In this document: positions 52,931-63,100 of the stretch, one piece after another
Layout of the letters: each line of letters begins with the position of its first letter
Position numbering within the stretch: the stretch's first letter is position 1
NCBI GenBank assembly: GCA_947382645.1
Contig: CANDAE010000009.1
Coordinates: 65,760-129,759, forward strand
Direction of reading: 5' to 3'
Length of the DNA: 64,000 bases
DNA from: Suilimivivens sp009774465
GTDB taxonomy: Bacteria; Bacillota; Clostridia; Lachnospirales; Lachnospiraceae
Notes under the pieces: generated by a model
Databases searched by the model: none
What the model saw: the letters and a program-made list of their open reading frames with translations, nothing else
Told to the model about the DNA's origin: nothing
Position numbers and translations under genes: made by a program

Positions 52931-53219
52931 AAAAATCCCCTGTGTGTTAAACACACAAGGGACGAATTTGATCCGCGGTACCACCCAGTTTCCTGCCAAA
53001 AGCAGACACTTCATTCACTTAACGCGTGTCACGTTCAGGCTTACCGACAGTGCATTCTACATAAATTATGCACCCTGTTCAGCCTGAAAGCTCCGGTGGG
53101 AAATTCACGAAATTATTTGAACTAAAGGAAGCTTTCAGCCATCTGCCCCTCTCTCTGATAGAAAATAATCCGCTACTGTACACCTTCACAGCCTTTTTCT
53201 TAACTGATTTCCTCAACTG
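52931..53219 (-). promoter_or_regulatory. T-box riboswitch for tRNA-Phe before pheST
   Basis: On the minus strand the leader shows the T-box signs in order: the AGTA box, CAGAGAGAGGGG and GGCTGAAAG of stem I, then the specifier region GTGAATTTCCCACCGGAG, where either in-register triplet is a Phe codon (UUU or UUC, 53100-53103), then the antiterminator sequence GGGTGGTACCGCGG (52973-52986) and a terminator with arms near 52937-52962 followed by TTTTT. Uncharged tRNA-Phe should favour read-through. Confidence 0.95.
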
Positions 53220-53225
53220 ACTTAC

Positions 53226-53254
53226 ATTTTAGCCAATCTTTTCTTTTCTGTCAA
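53226..53254 (-). promoter_or_regulatory. pheST T-box promoter inside the end of the YihY gene
   Basis: On the minus strand TTGACA (53249-53254) and TAAAAT (53226-53231) are spaced 17 bases. The -35 and spacer encode the last residues of the upstream YihY-type protein and the -10 contains its stop codon. Confidence 0.8.
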
Positions 53255-54086
53255 TATGCTTTTTCCCCACAAAAAACTGAAAAGCCGGCTTAAAATAACG
53301 GTTCATATATGCCCCCGCCATAATGATATACATTGCGGCGTACAGCCAGAGCATTAAAATAATAATTGTAGTCAGATTTCCATATGTAGTAAAGCCATTA
53401 AATACGTCTATATAAATGGAAAAAGCCCATGTCATCACACTCCATGCAACTGCTGCAAACACTGCCCCCGGAAGCTGCATTTTAAAGCCCTGCCTGGTTC
53501 CCGGTACATAAGCATACATCAGCGCAATTACTACCGTCAGTACCGCCCATATAAAAAGGGACCTGAAATGTAAAAGTAAATCAAACAGATAAGAGGTTTG
53601 AGGAATGATCTCCTCAATCAATCCGATAATGGAATTTCCAAAAACCATAATCAATAAAGATAACAGCACCGCCGCTAAAAGCAATACAATATAGAAACAT
53701 GCCGCCAGGCGCAGAAGCAGATAATTCCTGTTTTCCTCCACATCATTTACTGCATTCAGCCCCCGAAGTAATGCCAATACTCCTTTTCCAGCCGACCATA
53801 AAGTGGCAATCGCAGTGACAGAAATAATTCCTATGGATTTGTCATAAACATCTGCAATTATACTTGTCACCAGTGCATGCATGGCTTCCGGTGTAATCTG
53901 TCTCGCCGCATTCATCAAATTTGCCTCCGTAACCGGCGTGTAAGGCAAAATAGAGCAAAGCAACATAAGTGCCGGAATCAATGATAAAAAAAGGAAAAAC
54001 GCAGTGCTTGCCGCAAAAGCGCTGATATTTTTTTTACTCATTTGTTTTCCAAAATCATATCCGATAAATGCAAGTCGTCGTAACAT
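53229..54086 (-). CDS. YihY/BrkB family membrane protein
   Basis: A 285-residue integral membrane protein of the former RNase BN group, now YihY/UPF0761. The helix-rich sequence holds the family's N-terminal pattern (SAFAASTAFFLFLSLIPALMLLCSILPY) and further helices, including the conserved middle TRQGFKMQLPGAVFAAVAWSVMTWAFSIYI. The function of the family is not settled; it is not the tRNA nuclease once assumed. It lies 23 bases after the SpoIID-like gene in the same direction. Its 3' end carries the pheST promoter. Confidence 0.92.
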   Translation of the reverse strand: MLRRLAFIGYDFGKQMSKKNISAFAASTAFFLFLSLIPALMLLCSILPYTPVTEANLMNAARQITPEAMHALVTSIIADVYDKSIGIISVTAIATLWSAGKGVLALLRGLNAVNDVEENRNYLLLRLAACFYIVLLLAAVLLSLLIMVFGNSIIGLIEEIIPQTSYLFDLLLHFRSLFIWAVLTVVIALMYAYVPGTRQGFKMQLPGAVFAAVAWSVMTWAFSIYIDVFNGFTTYGNLTTIIILMLWLYAAMYIIMAGAYMNRYFKPAFQFFVGKKHIDRKEKIG

Positions 54087-54109
54087 GTATATTCCCCGAT
54101 CACTTTAAA

Positions 54110-56497
54110 CTAATATAATTTATCAAGCTGGCTTCCCTGAAAGTAAAAGGAAAGAATACTCTCACAGTCTGCGTGAGAAAGCCCCATTGCCCTGGCGCCA
54201 TTTTGGGACATTCCTACTCCGTGTCCGTATCCGCCACCAATAATAGTATATCCTACCACATTTTTATCCTTTTTTACAACATCAATTATCAAATAGGCGC
54301 TTGGAAGCAATGAATTACCTGTGTACGGGGAATCATCCTGCCTGATCACCTCTCCTCCCTGATTTAAAATATATCTGATATTATACTCGGAAATCACTTT
54401 GTAAGTTCCTTTATCTGTCTCAATTAAAAGTTCATCTATAACACCGCCTTCTTTCCGTTTTAAACATCTGATCTCATATACTTTTTTAAATTCCCGGGGC
54501 TCTTTTGATTCGTATAACTCAGGATCTTCCAAATTACCGCTATCCCCTGTAAGGGTAAGAACTTTTCCCGGCGCTGCATGGAACCTCTCGCTGATTCTTT
54601 CAGAAAGCATGGAAATATCCAGTTCATCAACCTGATAGCTCCAGCGGAACCAGGGCTCTTCTCTTTCATATGCATTTTCATCCGTCCCGGTAATATATGC
54701 TCTAAAATTATCTTCCACAGAAAGTTCTTCCGGCGTATATGCCTTTTCTTCTTCCACGCCTTCCGCCTGTAATTCCTGTGTTTTTCCAATATAAACCGGA
54801 TTTAAATAGGGAAACTGTTCCTTTTGTTCCTCATTCCATACTCCTGCATCAGCGCCAAAACCGCAGGATGTAGAATAATAATAGGCGTTGACAGGCTCTC
54901 CCTCATACAAAAGCAATTCTCCGGCAGTTTCCTTCACTGCTTTGGTGGAATTCACATTTTCCGCAATATTATTGTAAACCTGATATCCCACACTGTCATC
55001 CACATGCGCCCCAAAGGCCGCATACCCCGGCTTTAACAGGTAACCATATCCATAAGTTCTGGCACAAACTGCCTGTGCCTTTAACGCTTCTATGGGGTAA
55101 GAAGCCGGCATCTCACTTGGTACCACAGAATACAAATACTCCTCCAGAAGCACTTCGTTAATAAGCACAAGCCCTTCTTTTGTCTTTACAATTTCCATTC
55201 TTCCTCTGTAAGCAGGCACTCCCTGGCTGCGCTCCATAGAAGCTACCTGAATCTTTGCGGTATTCACATCAGGAACGATCTCCATCCTGTCTCCTGAAAG
55301 ATAATCACTGCCCGCTTCTACCATAACCTCCTGACCTGCCTCTATCTTTTCCTGTATTCTGTTTTCATAGTCACCATAATAAATGGTCATAGGCTCCTGA
55401 CAGAACAGCCGGATACTCTCATGATATACACTGTTAAATCCGGTGGTTTTCAATACCACGCGGATGGTTTCCATTTTTTCTTTTCTTGCAAGTAAAAATG
55501 CGCACACTTTTCCATTTTCCAGTACAAAATCTGCAAAGTCATAACCAATCATCAAATCTGATAATTCTGCTTTTTCCAGCCTTTCATAAAGCCTGTATCC
55601 CACATTTTCCTCATTAATTTCTAAAACTCCATACCCTTCCAGCTCCAGTTTTCCTTCCGAAAGCCCAAGCAGCTTTCCGCTGATCCGCTCTTCTTTAAGA
55701 GATATATCTGTAATTTCACCCTCATTAAAAGTAATATTCCCAATCTGCTCCCGAAGCAGCTTTATTTCTCCCTCCTGCATTTTATCCGCCTTCGCATATT
55801 CCCCTGAAATTTCAAATCCTTCATAAAAAAACTGAACTCTGTTTCCTTCTCCCTCCATGATCCAGACATTTTCCAAAACACTTTTATCCGGAAGAATCTC
55901 CATCAGCGTAAGCAAACGGTTTTCCCTCACATAAGCCTTTACAGATACAAAATTTAAATCTGCAAAATCCTCTGAAACATACAAATATTCTTCCATATTT
56001 TTTCCAAGCAGACAGCCTTCATTTATCATCCTTTCCCCTACAAGCTGTCTACTGCCGCAGAGAATATCCACTTTTTCTTCCGAAATGCTGCCTCCCAGTC
56101 CCAAAGAAGCCAGAATGACCTCATAGCCATTATACCAGTCCTTCTTTAAAACAAAGAATTCTTCTTTATATTTATTCTTATATAAAATCTTCTCCTTTTC
56201 ATAAACCTGGTCTGTTCCCCCCAAAAGACCATCTAATATCTTCACATAAGTACCATAACTTAAATACTCTTCCGAGCCAGTCAGCATATGTATTTCTTCC
56301 ATAAAGTCATTATCTGTATTTATGCCTGCCAGTCCAAGCTCATTTACCAGTATCCACACATCTGACGAAGAAACAAATTCTCCTTCCGGCTGTTTTATCT
56401 GCAACACATTTTTATCCGTATCAATCAGCCATATGAACAATACGGTAAGTACAATTACCAACGCAAGCTTTACAAATATTCTAGTCTGCCTTTCCAT
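54110..56497 (-). CDS. SpoIID-domain protein, membrane-anchored, extended N-terminus
   Basis: A 795-residue protein with an N-terminal membrane anchor (about 10-27) and a large extracytoplasmic part. Residues 1-410 form a long unassigned region, then the SpoIID core follows: LINEVLLEEYLYSVVPSEMPASYPIEALKAQAVCARTYG with the Glu of PSEMP known as catalytic in SpoIID lytic transglycosylases, AYYYSTSCGFGADAGVWN, and IIGGGYGHGVGMSQNGARAMG near the end. SpoIID trims peptidoglycan in engulfment, but the length is far above that of SpoIID (about 340), so it may be a vegetative relative such as LytB-type amidase enhancers. It may share an operon with the YihY gene. Ribosome site AGGGGA. Confidence 0.9.
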   Translation of the reverse strand: MERQTRIFVKLALVIVLTVLFIWLIDTDKNVLQIKQPEGEFVSSSDVWILVNELGLAGINTDNDFMEEIHMLTGSEEYLSYGTYVKILDGLLGGTDQVYEKEKILYKNKYKEEFFVLKKDWYNGYEVILASLGLGGSISEEKVDILCGSRQLVGERMINEGCLLGKNMEEYLYVSEDFADLNFVSVKAYVRENRLLTLMEILPDKSVLENVWIMEGEGNRVQFFYEGFEISGEYAKADKMQEGEIKLLREQIGNITFNEGEITDISLKEERISGKLLGLSEGKLELEGYGVLEINEENVGYRLYERLEKAELSDLMIGYDFADFVLENGKVCAFLLARKEKMETIRVVLKTTGFNSVYHESIRLFCQEPMTIYYGDYENRIQEKIEAGQEVMVEAGSDYLSGDRMEIVPDVNTAKIQVASMERSQGVPAYRGRMEIVKTKEGLVLINEVLLEEYLYSVVPSEMPASYPIEALKAQAVCARTYGYGYLLKPGYAAFGAHVDDSVGYQVYNNIAENVNSTKAVKETAGELLLYEGEPVNAYYYSTSCGFGADAGVWNEEQKEQFPYLNPVYIGKTQELQAEGVEEEKAYTPEELSVEDNFRAYITGTDENAYEREEPWFRWSYQVDELDISMLSERISERFHAAPGKVLTLTGDSGNLEDPELYESKEPREFKKVYEIRCLKRKEGGVIDELLIETDKGTYKVISEYNIRYILNQGGEVIRQDDSPYTGNSLLPSAYLIIDVVKKDKNVVGYTIIGGGYGHGVGMSQNGARAMGLSHADCESILSFYFQGSQLDKLY

Positions 56498-56524
56498 TTA
56501 CATCCCCTTTTAAATTTTATGAAG

Positions 56525-56788
56525 TAAGAAAAGCAGCCCCTATATGGGCTGCTTTTCTTCTGTCTCACAGGCTCCGCTATACACAGTTCCTGTTTTCATA
56601 TCCCCAAAATGCCGGTTCCTGCCTTTTGACTCCTAGCCAAGCTAGGTGGGTAACCGCAATCTGTACTTTTGCCTTCCCTTCCAATCCTCAAAATGAGTGA
56701 GGGCTTGACAGCCATCAGACAATTTAGGAATCCCGTTGAAAGTATCTGTAGGTTCAAAACTAACAGGAGTTGTCGCACATTTCAGGTT
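56525..56788 (-). ncRNA. ssrS: Structured non-coding RNA, probably 6S RNA
   Basis: Between the SpoIID-like gene and a small ORF there is a roughly 260-base stretch without a credible ORF but with a strong promoter (TTGTAT 56818-56823, 17 bases, TATAAT 56795-56800) and a strong terminator. The RNA can pair its ends (TCCTGTT near the 5' end with AACAGGA about 190 bases later) and has inner hairpins CCTCA...TGAGG and CCTAGC-TTG-GCTAGG, including GGTTACCCACCTAG. A single long interrupted helix of about 190 nt is the shape of 6S RNA, the sigma-A polymerase mimic, and the sequence recalls clostridial 6S RNAs, though that is from memory. A 60-codon ORF inside is not credible. Confidence 0.6.
56529..56556 (-). 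terminator. Terminator of the 6S-like RNA
   Basis: AAAAGCAGCCC and GGGCTGCTTTT form a perfect 11-bp stem with a 6-base loop; TTTTCTT follows on the minus strand. Confidence 0.85.
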
Positions 56789-56794
56789 ATTTTT

Positions 56795-56823
56795 ATTATA
56801 TCCAATCCTTTTTTAAAATACAA
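56795..56823 (-). promoter_or_regulatory. Promoter of the 6S-like RNA
   Basis: On the minus strand TTGTAT (56818-56823) and a perfect TATAAT (56795-56800) are spaced 17 bases, predicting a start near 56788. Confidence 0.75.
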
Positions 56824-56846
56824 CTGAAATTTAATTTGCTTTTTAT

Positions 56847-57038
56847 TTATTCTTTGATTTCATCAATATCTGTTAAATTTACACCGCAAACTTGCAGAAT
56901 AGCTTTTAATGATAAATATTCTTTTTTTAGTTCTGCATATGTTTTTGCAGCGCCTTCCTCTTTTGCAAAATGCATATAACGTTGTATTTTCTTGAAATCC
57001 TCAATAGCAGCTTTCGCAACTTCTACACCAGTTGGCAT
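56847..57038 (-). CDS. Small acidic/helical protein of unknown function
   Basis: A 63-residue protein, MPTGVEVAKAAIEDFKKIQRY and onwards, ending GVNLTDIDEIKE; it looks like a two-helix soluble protein. The ORF can open five codons earlier at a GTG (57053), but that GTG is part of the GGAGGTGA ribosome site, so the ATG at 57038 is the start. A sigma-A-like promoter TTTACT-17-TATACT lies at 57083-57111. I have the impression that close copies occur in other Lachnospiraceae, but I know no function. It ends about 24 bases before the -35 of the 6S-like RNA. Confidence 0.8.
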   Translation of the reverse strand: MPTGVEVAKAAIEDFKKIQRYMHFAKEEGAAKTYAELKKEYLSLKAILQVCGVNLTDIDEIKE

Positions 57039-57118
57039 ATATATCACCTCCACAGCAACAAAACGATTGTTTGGTTACATTCAGTATAACATGGACAAAA
57101 CACAAAGTAAACTTACTC

Positions 57119-60100
57119 TTACGCTTTTGTCGTTTCCTTTTTTCTTCTCTGAATCACAATCACAGCCCCTATGGCCGCTATTGCTATGACCGCCAGCCAG
57201 ATATAACAGCATATTCCAAGGAATGTGGGGCAGATATGGCACAGCCCGCACACTGCACTGCCATACACTCCTCCTGCCTCCCGGTATGCAATCACATAGC
57301 TTGAGAACATATCCGTAATTATCGTTATGGTTTCCGGTACGTCGTCCATATCGTTTAACAGGGCATATCTGTTTTCGTGGGCACGGATAATGTAATACTC
57401 CCTTCCGTCCCCCCTTAGTTCTTCCGGTATGCCGATTACTACCTCAATCGGCTCCCCTGTCTCGGTTACCGCATTCCAGCCGCTGTCCCCTGTCTTCACA
57501 TACACAGAAATATCCACATAACCTCCCAGCTTCAAATCAGGAAGGTATCTTCCATATACCTCACAACCTTTCTCCACCGTCTCCAGATCCCGGGGCGGCA
57601 TACTTTCTGAAATATCCCTGATATCTATCCGGACTTCTATGGTTTCCCCCTCATTCACATGCTTTATCTGCTCTGGTGTCAGGACTGCATTGACCACTGC
57701 AGCTGCATCCTTTGTCCCGGCTGTGTATCCGCCCTCTGCACAGGCTACCGTGACAAGGACTGTTCCATCCCCGACCATCAGTCTTGCGGCTGCCGGAGCG
57801 CCCCCTGTCAGATTGCCTGCTGTGGCAGATGCCTCTGCCCCGCCGGATATAAGAATCCTGCCTTTCTCCTCCAAAGCCTGTACGGTTTGTACCGAAACGT
57901 CTTCCAGCTGCAGTACGCTTCCTTCCTGTGCACCGTTGCCCTGTCCTGATGCTTCTGTGTTTTCCGTTTCTGCGGCCCCGGCCTGCCCGGACTGCCCTGC
58001 TGCTCCTTCCACCTTCGTTTCTGTCTTTTGGTCGGAACCAGTGTTTATGCTTTCATTATCAGCGCTGCCTCCTCCGATAGTTCCGCTGCTTTCACTGTTT
58101 TCGGTGAGGCTTCCGCTGTTGCCGGTATTTTCACTGTTTCCAGTGTTTTCAGCGTTTTCAGTATTTCCATTGTTTCCAATATTTCCATTGTTTTCAGTAT
58201 TTCCACCGCTTCCAGTATTTCCACTGTTTCCGGTATTTCCACTATTGCCGGTATTTCCGCTGCTTCCAGTATTTCCACTATTGCCAGTATTTCCGCTGCT
58301 TCCAGTATTTCCACTATTGCCAGTATTTCCGCTGCTTCCAGTATTTCCGCCGGATGGCGTGCTGCCATCCGCATTGTTGATCGTCGCCTTTAAGGTAAGC
58401 GTTGTATTGCCAAGCCTGTAGCATCCGGCATCCCTGCCTGTCAGTTCAAATCCCGTTACGGTCACAGAGATATCCTTTTTCGGCCCCTTATCTGCAAACT
58501 CTCCCTTAAGGATTCCGCCGGGCGTAACATCATCTCCTCCCGCCGCGCCGCTAAGCACAGGCTTCCCGCTCAGTACAGCATCTGTCGTCCCGTTATAGTT
58601 CCGGTCCGCTGCCGCAAGGGTTCCTCTCTCCACTGTAAGGGTTTTGGGCTTCACAGTGAAGGAGCCTGTTTTCGTTCCTGCATACTCACTGCCTTCATAA
58701 GTCATCTTCACCAGGTAGGTGCCGGGAAGGATGTTTCCGCTCCCGGATCTGGGGAGGCCGGCTGCATCCGCCCATGATGTGCCATTGTCGGCACTGTAAA
58801 GGTAGGTATAAGTCTGGTTCGTGTCCTCCACACCAATGCCTCCCTTGGGAACTGGCGCAGCCTGCGCCCCATAATCCCAGCCGGATATGGAAAGCGTCAT
58901 CTGGTCATCTGTCAGTATTTTCCTGTCAACAAAGCGGATTCTGATGCTGACAGTCTTATCTCCTGACGCCCATCCGGGCAGGTCTGCGGTTCCTGTTATG
59001 GTCTTTATGCCTTCCGACGCGCCAAAATCCGCTCCTATGGAATCGGTATTCCATGTAACTGTCCTTTCTTCCGTCTTTGACGTATAATCGTCCCCCGTGT
59101 AGGTAACTGCGGCTTTTTCAGGAAGCCATCCTTCCACTTCCTCCTCTGTATAGCCGCCCTCCTTCCTGCTCTGCATCAGTTCCAGCTCCTGGAAAGAGGC
59201 AGCCACAGGTTTTACTGTCAGGGTGATTTCCCCTGATGCTGTGCCTTCATTAACGGTATATTTATAGGCTGTACCCTGTTGTGAAAAGGGATCTTTTGTG
59301 GTATATTCCACTCCCTGGGTTACATCGACGCTTGTCCCGTTGTCATACTCTGCCTTTACCGTACAGTTATTTTTCAGCCATTCAATCAATCCGCTTTCTG
59401 TATTCTGCGGGCTGTCTGCATAAATAACCAGACCTTCCGGCTCTGTCTTAAGGGCAGTACAGTCACGGTTCTTAAAGGTAACCGTTGCCGCCTCTGATGC
59501 GGGGACCGTACAGGTCCATGTGCCTGTTTCACTGTCCCCGTCCCATTTCACTTCCGGCCTGTATTCTATTCCTCCTGCTGTGATGACAGGGGTGTATTCC
59601 CTGCCGCAGGTTCCCCTGTAGGTCATCCCGCCCTCTTCACTGATTCCGCCCGAAACAGCGTTGCCGGGCTTATCTGCACCCTCGCCGCTGACTCCGATGG
59701 TACGTATCTTTGTTTTTGCAGGTTCGGAAGCAAAATTTCCCCCTGCTGCCTTCACCCGTACATAAAGATCGTATTCCGTATCTGGGGCAAGGTTATCAAA
59801 GTACCCTCTCTCATCAGCGTTGCTCCAGTCGAGTTCCGTCACTCCTCCTTCCACAAGAAGGTATTCTTCCCTGGGAGCCTTATCGACAACTTCCACCGTA
59901 CTGCCAGTCACTGCCGCCTTCTTTGGCGCTGGCTTCGCCGGCCTGGACGGAACTATAATCGTCGTAGGATTTTTACTGCCGGGATAACGGATGTAGATGA
60001 CGGTTCCAGGCTCCGCCCCGGACAGGGAGCCATCCGCATTTATTTCGATTCTGCTTCCCTCCGGATCATCAGGATTTGTATAGGCCTCCACCTGGCCTCT

Positions 60101-63100
60101 GATGCCTTCAGGCAGAGTTATGGTTCCCTTGGAATAGTCTATTTCAAGCTTCTCCTGTGAGACATCCGGCTTCTTGTCTTCTATGGAAAAAGTTATTTCA
60201 CGGCTTCCTGTATAATTGCCCTTTCCCTCAATGATGATTTTAGCCCCGTTTCCGACCTCTGTATTATTCTCGTACCTGACCGTATAATCTTTATCCTTAA
60301 CCAGCTCCCTGCCGCCCCCGGCTGCAGTGTCACGCACTGTTACAGCGGGTTCAATGGGGCTTCCGGTGTACTGGTAGGAATCAGAAACCGGACTTACCTC
60401 TACCGAAGCATCTGACAGCGGTTTGGGGGTAATCTGGAATTCCTTCCTTACTTCCACCGTTTGTCCATCAGCAGTTTCCACCCTGATGACTGCCGAAGCT
60501 GTTCCGGCATTTACATTATTTTTATGGTCGAACACAGGCGCCTTCCCCAGCCAGCTGCTGGCATTATCAGGGGAATAGCTGAGCCTGAAAGGCGTAATTC
60601 CGCTTCCTGTATAGGTAATGGACGCAGCGCTGCCGTCAAACCCCACAGTGACAGAGCTGCCGCCGCAGATGCTGCATGAGCATGTCTGGGTAATGGTTCC
60701 GGCTTCGTCGTTTTTACTGTACGTCAGGATGTGGATTGTTTTCCCTGCATCCGCTTCATTGCCGATATAGGCGGCCCAGTTCGTCCATGCTCCCTTATAG
60801 GCATCCACTGCACCATCCGGGACGCAGATGCCCTTTGTTTTATCTTTAACAAACTTGCTGCCTGTGAAAATCGAATTTCCAATCGTTGGCGGTGTACTGC
60901 TAAGCATCTTCACTGTTTCCAGACTGCTGCAGTTATAAAACACAGTACTCCCTATGCTTGTTACGCTGTCCGGGATTGTTACGCTGGCCAGACTGCGGCA
61001 GATACCAAACGCCTCATTCCCTATTCTTGTCACACTATCCGGAATTATTACACTGTCCAGACCGCTGCAGTTATAAAACGCACGATCCCCTATTCTTGTC
61101 ACGCTGCTCGGGATTGTTATACTGGTCAGACTACTACAGCCCTGAAACGCACTAGTCCCTATGTCTGTCACGCCGCTCGGGATTTCTATACTGGTCAGAC
61201 TGCGGCAGCCAGAAAACACCTTATTCCCTATGCTTGTTATACCACTTGGAAGCGTTATGCCGGTCAGACTGCTACAATTTTCAAACGTTTGATTCCCTAT
61301 GCTTGTCACGCTGCCCGGAATTTCTACTCTGGTCAGACTGGTGCAGCCAAAAAACGCACTACCCCCTATGCTTGTCACACTTTCCGGAATTGTTACACTG
61401 GTCAGCCCGCTGCAGCCCCAAAGCCCAAAAGTCTCTATGCTTGTCACGCTGTCCGGAATTGTTACACTGGTCAGATTGCTGCAGCCAGAAAACGCACTAA
61501 CCGCTATAGTTTTCACACCGCTCCCTATTACAGCTTCCTTTACATTATTTTTATTAGTTTCTCTGCCATTGCTTGCCCAATCCGTCATCCCCTCATCCGT
61601 CTGAATTGTCAGCAAACCATTCTCATCAAGTGTCCATCCTTTACCTTCATTCATCCTCGCGGTAATGTCAACATTTCCCAGAATCACATCTCTTTTAATC
61701 GTCAGTACACCCTTTTCATAGGTATAGGTATTTGCATCAGCCTCAAGTGTTTTCCCATCAATCTTAACCTCCACGCCTGACGGAACAGAATACCCGGCGT
61801 CCTCGAATTTTACAGTGTAATCACTTTCGCCTACTGTATCTTTATATATATCCCCCTCTTTCGTTATTTCACTGAATCCACCGCCCTCAGCCGGCTTCCA
61901 GAGCGTACAGTTGTTCGCGCCCCTGATGGTGACGCCTGCCGGAGCAAAGACTGGATACAACTTTATTTCTTCTGTCCTTGTTGATACACCACTGCCGCTG
62001 AGAGGAATTTCTGTCACCAGATCGCTGGTGCCTAAAGTCTCCGTCCATCCACTCTGGACAAAACCTGGTTTTTTTTCTGTCAGTTCAGTACTTACCTTGT
62101 AGTTTCTTTCTATTGCTCCATCATCATAATTACAAAAAACTGTCGTAGAAGCCGGCCTGGCGTTCCCATCTTTATCATGATAAGTTGCAGTAACATATTC
62201 CATTGTATGTTCCTGACTGCCATTTCCTGTAAACCCCCATGTAGTAGTAACGTTTCCTCTATAAAAAACATATGTTCCGCCATCATTTGGATGGGTTCCT
62301 GTATAAACGCCAGAGTCTGTTTCCGCCATTTCATACCACCCGTCTACGTTCATTAACTTGAATCGAACCTGCACACCGCTCCAAGGCCTGCCATTCAAAT
62401 TTAGATGAAGCTTAACGCTGGCTGTTTCTTCATCTGTCCCCAGAACAGCAGTACTCTCTTCCATAGACTCCCCTGCCAGTTCCACCCATGCCTTCACCCT
62501 GTCCAGCATTTCGGCAGGTATCTGCTCCTTCTGCTCTTCTTCCAGCGCCTCATACGCTTCCCATATGCCCAGCGCTTCCTGCGCATACGCTGACAGCCCT
62601 TCCGCCCATGTTTCGTACGCTTCTTCCTCTTCCGCCTCCGGCTCAAGGGCAAGGTATTCCTCCGCCTCCGGCAGCGCCTCTATCCGCTCAAGCAGCGCCT
62701 GTACCTGGGCCTCCTTTTCCTGCTCCTGATTCTCTTCTCCCTGTACCGTTCCCTGCACCACAACCGTTATCTGCGGCAGCACCGCTCCCTCCAGGAGCGC
62801 ATAGCCTTCGGGCAGCACTGCTGTAAAAATATATGTCCCTTCCGCATTCCCGTCATAGGAAGGCCCGGACTGCCATGTGACGCCCGTTATCATAATGCTC
62901 TCTTCTTTTCTTTCCAGCGTCAGAAGCTCCGACGCTTCTTCTGGTTCCCCCATGCAGACGGGCATGGCAAATACGCCTCTGTCCACACCAGGCGCACACA
63001 AATATCCTTCTGCACTTTCCTCCTGTGTTTCCGGCTCTGCATCCCTGCTATCCTCTTCTTCTGCTGTGCTGTTATCTTCATTCCCCGCAGGCGCTTCCGC

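Noticed and set aside
56596..56778. 60-codon minus-strand ORF
   Set aside because: It lies inside the structured RNA with its own promoter and terminator and has no ribosome site or recognisable protein.
57119..57260. CGLCH in the giant protein as a heme c (CxxCH) site
   Set aside because: A single match in a Cys-rich tail beside a membrane helix, with no cytochrome fold around it and no heme-ligation genes nearby.
58119..58350. Short regular repeats resembling a CRISPR array
   Set aside because: Period of 18/36 bases, no distinct spacers, in-frame coding and no cas genes.
57639..58421. 260-codon plus-strand frame rich in Val/Phe/Pro repeats
   Set aside because: Antisense image of the Gly-Asn-Thr/Ser coding repeats; composition is unlike a real protein.
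60731..61780. 349-codon open frame on the plus strand with periodic Cys/His/Tyr pattern
   Set aside because: It is the antisense of the 69-bp LRR repeats of the giant gene; its periodicity mirrors those repeats, and it has no ribosome site.
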